Positions 5,955 to 8,833 of a stretch of DNA of 8,833 bases are shown piece after piece. Under the pieces are notes generated by a model that was not told the origin of the DNA, did not search any database, and saw only the letters and a list, made by a program, of their open reading frames with translations. Source of the DNA: Patescibacteria group bacterium. GTDB taxonomy: Bacteria > Patescibacteriota > Minisyncoccia > Phycocordibacterales > UBA2100. Numbering within the stretch: the stretch's first letter is position 1; every line of letters begins with the position of its first letter. The stretch spans positions 1 to 8,833 of the forward strand of contig JANLHO010000059.1 in the NCBI GenBank assembly GCA_024654485.1, read 5' to 3'. The position numbers and the translations under genes are program-made.

Positions 5955-6315
5955 GAATGTCATGCCCATGTGGGAAACCTTGCGTAAGAATCAGATTGTG
6001 CGCGTTGGAGCGGCGATAGCGCTCGCGCTTGCGGCGGTTGTCGCACTTATAGTGGTGCTAAAATCATCCGGTGGCCTCGGCAATCCTGCGTTCAACGAAT
6101 TATTTCCCCCGCCCCCACCGGAGCTCTCCGTCACGCAAAAGATTCAGGTAGTGCAATCGGTTTCATCCTCTTCCCGCTCTTCTTCCACACCGCCGGTCAC
6201 CGAGGAGGAGAAAAGCGCGACGCTTCAGGAGCTTCGTGCCACAAGTGCCACTGATATCCATGTGAGCGACGAAGAGAAAATGCGGGTGCTGCAGCAGACA
6301 GGCTCGCAAAATTGA
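5953..6315 (+). CDS. Small single-span membrane protein of unknown function
   Basis: The product is 120 aa from ATG 5953; ATG 5962 and ATG 5968 are in-frame alternatives and 5962 fits the extended -10 box better. A short basic N-terminus (WETLRKNQIVR) precedes one strong membrane helix (VGAAIALALAAVVALIVVLK, about residues 18-37). The rest should lie outside: a run of prolines (FPPPPPELS), a serine-rich linker (SVSSSSRSSSTPP), then two copies of a short helical pattern, EEEKSATLQELRA and DEEKMRVLQQ. I recall EEK-x-L-type repeats of this kind in other Parcubacteria exported proteins, with no known role. The stop is 7 nt before the next gene, so the two are cotranscribed, and this may be an anchor or accessory protein for the downstream surface protein. 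Confidence 0.75.
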   Translation: MNVMPMWETLRKNQIVRVGAAIALALAAVVALIVVLKSSGGLGNPAFNELFPPPPPELSVTQKIQVVQSVSSSSRSSSTPPVTEEEKSATLQELRATSATDIHVSDEEKMRVLQQTGSQN

Positions 6316-6322
6316 TGCGTGT

Positions 6323-7282
6323 ATGGATGTAAACGACAAAAAAGAAGCCCGCTTCAGACCACTGCTCCCATACGCAGTGCTCATAATTACCGCGCTGGCA
6401 TGGGTCGGCTCTATCTCAATAGCGCCGGAGAGGGCGTCTTCCGCCAGCGATACTCCGATCACGGGATACGGCTGGAGCGACACCATAGGGTGGATATCGT
6501 TCAATTGTTCCGATGCCGGTACGTGCGGCTCAGTTTCATATGGGATGTCGGTAAATCCGGGAGGGGTTATAAGCGGGTACGCATGGAGCGAACATATTGG
6601 CTGGGTATCGGCCAAAAACAGCGACCTGTCAGGATGCCCTTCGTCTCCATGCACTGCACGAATAGTCGGCGGTGCCATGCAGGGCTGGCTGAAAGCGCTC
6701 TCCGGTGACTCGGCGCTAAGCGGAGGGTGGGATGGCTGGATAAGCTTGAGCGGCTCGGGATACGGGCCGTCAATCATCTCCGGGGGAGGTTTCAATAGCT
6801 ATGCGTGGGGCAGTGACGTGGTCGGGTGGGTAGATTTTTCGCAAGTGCGCACGGACTTCGCGCCATGCAATCCTTCTTATTCCTGCGTTGACCTGCAGCA
6901 CATACAGTATACGAACCCACAATGCCAGACATCCTCCTACGCCACGTGCACCTCTCCCGCATTCTGCACTGAAGGCTCCGCCGCGTGCCTCTATCCGCCG
7001 CCCGTGTTCATACAATCCGGCGAGCTGACAGGGCATTTGCAGGCCACGCCGCAGATAGTTCCCACCGGATTGCCAGCGACTCTCACATGGAACGTAGACA
7101 ACGTATCCGACTGCACCGTCTCCGGTGACAATGGAGATGGCTGGTCCGGAACCTCCGGCTCGCACTCCTCAAGTCCCATACTTCAGCAGACCATCTACAC
7201 GCTCAGCTGCGACGCCCTTGACGGCTCGTCGGTAGACGAAGGCGTCGTCGTCAACGTTCTCCCCATTTTCCAGGAGATATAA
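6323..7282 (+). CDS. Surface protein with GYxWSxxIGW repeats and an Ig-like domain
   Basis: A 319-aa product from ATG 6323. A signal-anchor or signal peptide lies at about residues 14-34 (LLPYAVLIITALAWVGSISI), with possible cleavage near residue 41. Tryptophan-rich repeats follow: GYGWSDTIGWISF (48-60), GYAWSEHIGWVS (85-96), a diverged GGWDGWIS (134-141), and SYAWGSDVVGWVDF (159-172). This repeat family is, to my knowledge, typical of Parcubacteria secreted proteins and probably forms a beta-rich fold. A cysteine-rich linker (about 180-225, with seven Cys) ends in YPPPVF. An Ig-like domain (about 238-313) contains ATLTWNVDNVSDCTVSGDNG and closes with YTLSCDAL; C264 and C296 are placed to form the domain disulfide. 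It lies 7 nt after the 5953 gene. Function is unknown; adhesion or envelope coating is plausible. Confidence 0.85.
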   Translation: MDVNDKKEARFRPLLPYAVLIITALAWVGSISIAPERASSASDTPITGYGWSDTIGWISFNCSDAGTCGSVSYGMSVNPGGVISGYAWSEHIGWVSAKNSDLSGCPSSPCTARIVGGAMQGWLKALSGDSALSGGWDGWISLSGSGYGPSIISGGGFNSYAWGSDVVGWVDFSQVRTDFAPCNPSYSCVDLQHIQYTNPQCQTSSYATCTSPAFCTEGSAACLYPPPVFIQSGELTGHLQATPQIVPTGLPATLTWNVDNVSDCTVSGDNGDGWSGTSGSHSSSPILQQTIYTLSCDALDGSSVDEGVVVNVLPIFQEI

Positions 7283-7308
7283 GCGGATCGCGCGCCCTTC
7301 CGTCTTAT

Positions 7309-7351
7309 TTGTGGACAACGGACGACCAAGACGGCATATCGGTCGTATACT
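7309..7351 (+). promoter_or_regulatory. Regulatory region and -10 box of the cupredoxin operon
   Basis: The gap 7283-7370 has no terminator for the gene before it. It holds TTGTGGACAA (7309-7318), one base from the palindrome core at 5899-5908, and TATACT (7346-7351) 27 nt further on. An inverted repeat ACGACC (7322-7327) / GGTCGT (7341-7346) with a 13-nt spacer abuts the TATACT box and could be a second operator. Transcription would begin near 7358, giving a leader of about 12 nt without a Shine-Dalgarno sequence. No good -35 is present. Confidence 0.45.
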
Positions 7352-7370
7352 TATCAGTATCCGTACCGCC

Positions 7371-7871
7371 ATGCCCAATTTCAAAGGTCCTCTTTTGTCT
7401 CTTGCCATGCTTCTCGTGGTGGTCGTGGCCGCGTACTTTTGGTTCGCAATCTCAGGCATGCCTGCTGAAGCACCAGCAGGATCTGACGCAAGCACGAATG
7501 CCGCCGAGCCGTTCGTGCCGGGACCCCCTCCGCCCGATGTGGTGGAAATGCTTCGGGAGAGCAAAGGATTTCAAGCCCTCGTTTCATACACCGATAGCGG
7601 CTTTGAGCCGGGCGAGGTCGCGATAGAAAAAGGCGGGACTATCCGGTTTACAAATAATTCATCCGGCGACCTATGGGTTGCGGCGGACGGCACGGCGGAA
7701 AATCCCGTTTACCACGGCACGTCGGAATGCGGCGGAAGCGCCTTTGACTCTTGCCGAACGCTCGCTCCGCGAGAATTTTGGGAGTTCACTTTTGAGAAAA
7801 GCGGCACCTGGCTTTTTCGCAACAACCTTAAGAAGGGGCAAACCGGCGCGGTCCGCGTTGAAGTACTGTGA
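7371..7871 (+). CDS. Membrane-anchored cupredoxin-like protein lacking usual copper ligands
   Basis: A 166-aa product from ATG 7371. The frame is open back to GTG 7311, but those 20 codons are Arg-rich, cover the putative promoter, and precede the true membrane segment. One N-terminal helix (LLSLAMLLVVVVAAYFWFA, residues 8-26) anchors it, followed by an Ala/Pro linker to about residue 66. The rest resembles the small cupredoxin (plastocyanin-like) domain common in Parcubacteria: SYTDSGFEPGEVAIEKGGTI, RFTNNSSGDLWVAADG, FWEFTFEKSGTW, GAVRVEVL. Relatives usually have GTW-x-(Y/F)-H-x-H-L here; this protein reads GTWLFRNNLKKG, so both histidines are gone. His115, Cys120 and Cys128 are the only obvious ligand candidates, and the cysteines may instead form a disulfide. 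It may keep the fold without being a blue-copper protein. The downstream GTG overlaps its stop. Confidence 0.8.
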   Translation: MPNFKGPLLSLAMLLVVVVAAYFWFAISGMPAEAPAGSDASTNAAEPFVPGPPPPDVVEMLRESKGFQALVSYTDSGFEPGEVAIEKGGTIRFTNNSSGDLWVAADGTAENPVYHGTSECGGSAFDSCRTLAPREFWEFTFEKSGTWLFRNNLKKGQTGAVRVEVL

Positions 7872-8833
7872 GAACGAAGCTTTTCATACTCGGAGCCATT
7901 TTGCTCGCATTGCCGCAAGCCGTATTTGCCGGCTCGCAGACATATTCATCCCCGGGTACATACTCTTTTTCCGTGCCAGCATACAGCTCACTCACGGTTG
8001 AGGTGTGGGGCGCAGGCGGCGGAGGAGGCGGCTCGGGCGGCAACATCATGTCTACAGTGTCCGGTTCTTCCGGATCCTACTCTTCTTTTGGGAGCGTTAC
8101 GGGAAATGGCGGCGGCTCCGGCAGTACAAGCGGCGGCTCGGGCGGCTCCGCATCGGGCGGAAGTACAAACACTACAGGGTCATCGGGGGGAAATCCGAAT
8201 TACAATACTCACTCCGGCGGTTCCGGCGGGTCAAGCCCGAACGGCGGCTCGGGCGGCTCCGGCAACACGGTAGATGGCAGCGGATTTAACAATCCTTCCT
8301 CCGGCTCTTCCCCCGGCGGCGGCGGCGGCGGGAATCTGGCGGGCGGCGGCGGCGGCGGTGGTTATGCAAGCAGATCGTATTCTTCAGGACAGTTGTCTGC
8401 AGGTTCGTCAATATCAGTGCGGGTCGGCTCCGGCGGCGCGGGCGGTAGCGCATGTTCCAACTGCTACGACGGCGCTTCCGGCGCTTCCGGACGTGTCGTT
8501 ATAACGTGGACAGATCCTCCGCCCCCCTCCTGCTCCATATCCGTATCCCCGTCCGCCGTAAATCAGGGAACGGGCTCTACGCTCTCATGGACATCATCAA
8601 ATGCCAGCTCGTTTTATATCTCAAATGTTGGTTATGTCGGTGCGTCAGGTTCTACGTCCGTTGCTCCGTCGTCATCTACTTCATATAGCGGTTCCGTTTC
8701 CGGAGCGGGCGGCAGCGGCTCATGCGGAGCGACACTCACTGTCTACCAATCCTGCTCTTTCAACGGCCAGACGATCACCAACGGCCAGTCGGTGACGGCG
8801 TATCAATCTTCCACCGTCCCGTACGGCTCTTCT
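7868..8833 (+). CDS. Glycine-rich secreted surface protein with Ig-like domain (partial)
   Basis: An open frame of 322 codons from GTG 7868 to the right edge with no stop. The GTG overlaps the previous stop as GTGA (7868-7871), implying coupled translation. The signal peptide is clear (MRTKLFILGAILLALPQAVFA, cleavage after residue 21). A glycine-rich domain covers about residues 24-214: QTYSSPGTYSFSVPAYSSL, VEVWGAGGGGGG, a long Gly/Ser/Asn stretch, GGGGGGGYA, VRVGSGGAGG, and the closing strand GRVVITW. After PPPPSC an Ig-like domain follows (about 221-292, SISVSPSAVNQGTGSTLSW to CGATLTV). Then CSFNGQTITNGQSVTAYQSS begins a module I know from Parcubacteria surface proteins. The missing part probably continues with similar modules. 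The third codon position is strongly G/C in the glycine tract. Surface display or adhesion is inferred. Confidence 0.85.
   Translation, partial: MRTKLFILGAILLALPQAVFAGSQTYSSPGTYSFSVPAYSSLTVEVWGAGGGGGGSGGNIMSTVSGSSGSYSSFGSVTGNGGGSGSTSGGSGGSASGGSTNTTGSSGGNPNYNTHSGGSGGSSPNGGSGGSGNTVDGSGFNNPSSGSSPGGGGGGNLAGGGGGGGYASRSYSSGQLSAGSSISVRVGSGGAGGSACSNCYDGASGASGRVVITWTDPPPPSCSISVSPSAVNQGTGSTLSWTSSNASSFYISNVGYVGASGSTSVAPSSSTSYSGSVSGAGGSGSCGATLTVYQSCSFNGQTITNGQSVTAYQSSTVPYGSS
8018..8443 (+). repeat. Glycine/serine-coding tandem and direct repeats
   Basis: The DNA for the glycine-rich domain contains exact direct repeats. The 18-mer GGCGGCTCGGGCGGCTCC occurs at 8132-8149 and 8243-8260, and its first 15 bases at 8027-8041. 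Spacings (105 and 111 nt) are multiples of three, so recombination between copies keeps the frame. Two runs of five GGC codons lie at 8315-8329 and 8342-8356 and are prone to slippage. Confidence 0.8.

Noticed and set aside
6163..6795. Minus-strand ORF of 210 codons opposite the 5953 and 6323 genes
   Set aside because: It spans the junction of two well-supported genes, has no signal peptide or domain, and its Pro/Ser-rich composition is what the complement of the plus-strand codons gives.
7926..8795. Several plus-strand ORFs of 64-115 codons in the right-hand part
   Set aside because: They are other frames of the glycine-rich gene that starts at 7868. Their Arg/Ala-rich products come from GGC repeats read out of frame, while the 7868 frame gives a signal peptide, a glycine-rich domain and an Ig-like domain.
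1..8833. Mobile elements, CRISPR arrays, tRNA or rRNA genes
   Set aside because: I saw no transposase or integrase motifs, no regularly spaced repeats with unique spacers, and no tRNA-like CCA-ended cloverleaf. The direct repeats at 8027-8260 are coding repeats.

Overview
The window looks like a chromosomal fragment of a Patescibacteria (Candidate Phyla Radiation) genome, most likely Parcubacteria/Paceibacteria and perhaps near the Kaiserbacteria/Adlerbacteria. This rests on gene content: a DUF5667-type membrane protein behind an ECF sigma factor, an elongation factor G with a short insertion in its GTPase domain, and a run of secreted proteins built from modules I associate with Parcubacteria (WTGPTEAPTGGNVSAPINVG, GYxWSxxIGWIS repeats, Ig-like CTVSGxNGDxWxGxSG domains, glycine-rich WGAGGGGGG domains, CSFNGQTITNGQSVTAYQSS). 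The lineage assignment is inference; no rRNA or other taxonomic marker was searched.

Layout. 1-89 may hold the start of a leftward gene that leaves the window. 94-831 encodes a secreted protein of unknown function and ends at a strong hairpin (850-882). 913-2821 is a two-gene unit: an ECF-type sigma factor and, overlapping its 3' end, a single-span membrane protein with a DUF5667 domain, probably its anti-sigma or signal-sensing partner. 2822-3001 is a structured intergenic region with a good promoter and then a terminator-like hairpin only 8 nt before the fusA start. 3002-5176 is fusA. A hairpin at 5209-5237 separates it from a convergent gene.

5257-8833 is a cell-surface region. A leftward gene for a PilV/pilin-like secreted protein (5257-5856) is divergent from two rightward operons: a small membrane protein plus a GYxWS-repeat/Ig-like surface protein (5953-7282), then a membrane-anchored cupredoxin-like protein translationally coupled to a large glycine-rich surface protein that runs off the right edge (7371-8833). 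A perfect 16-bp palindrome (5896-5911) lies between the divergent genes. A near copy of its core lies ahead of the cupredoxin operon at the same 27-nt distance from a TATACT box, which suggests shared control.

Shine-Dalgarno sequences are almost absent. Several genes have a TATACT/TACTAT-like hexamer just before the start codon, which suggests leaderless or very short-leader mRNAs. There are no recognisable mobile elements, CRISPR arrays, tRNAs or rRNAs.
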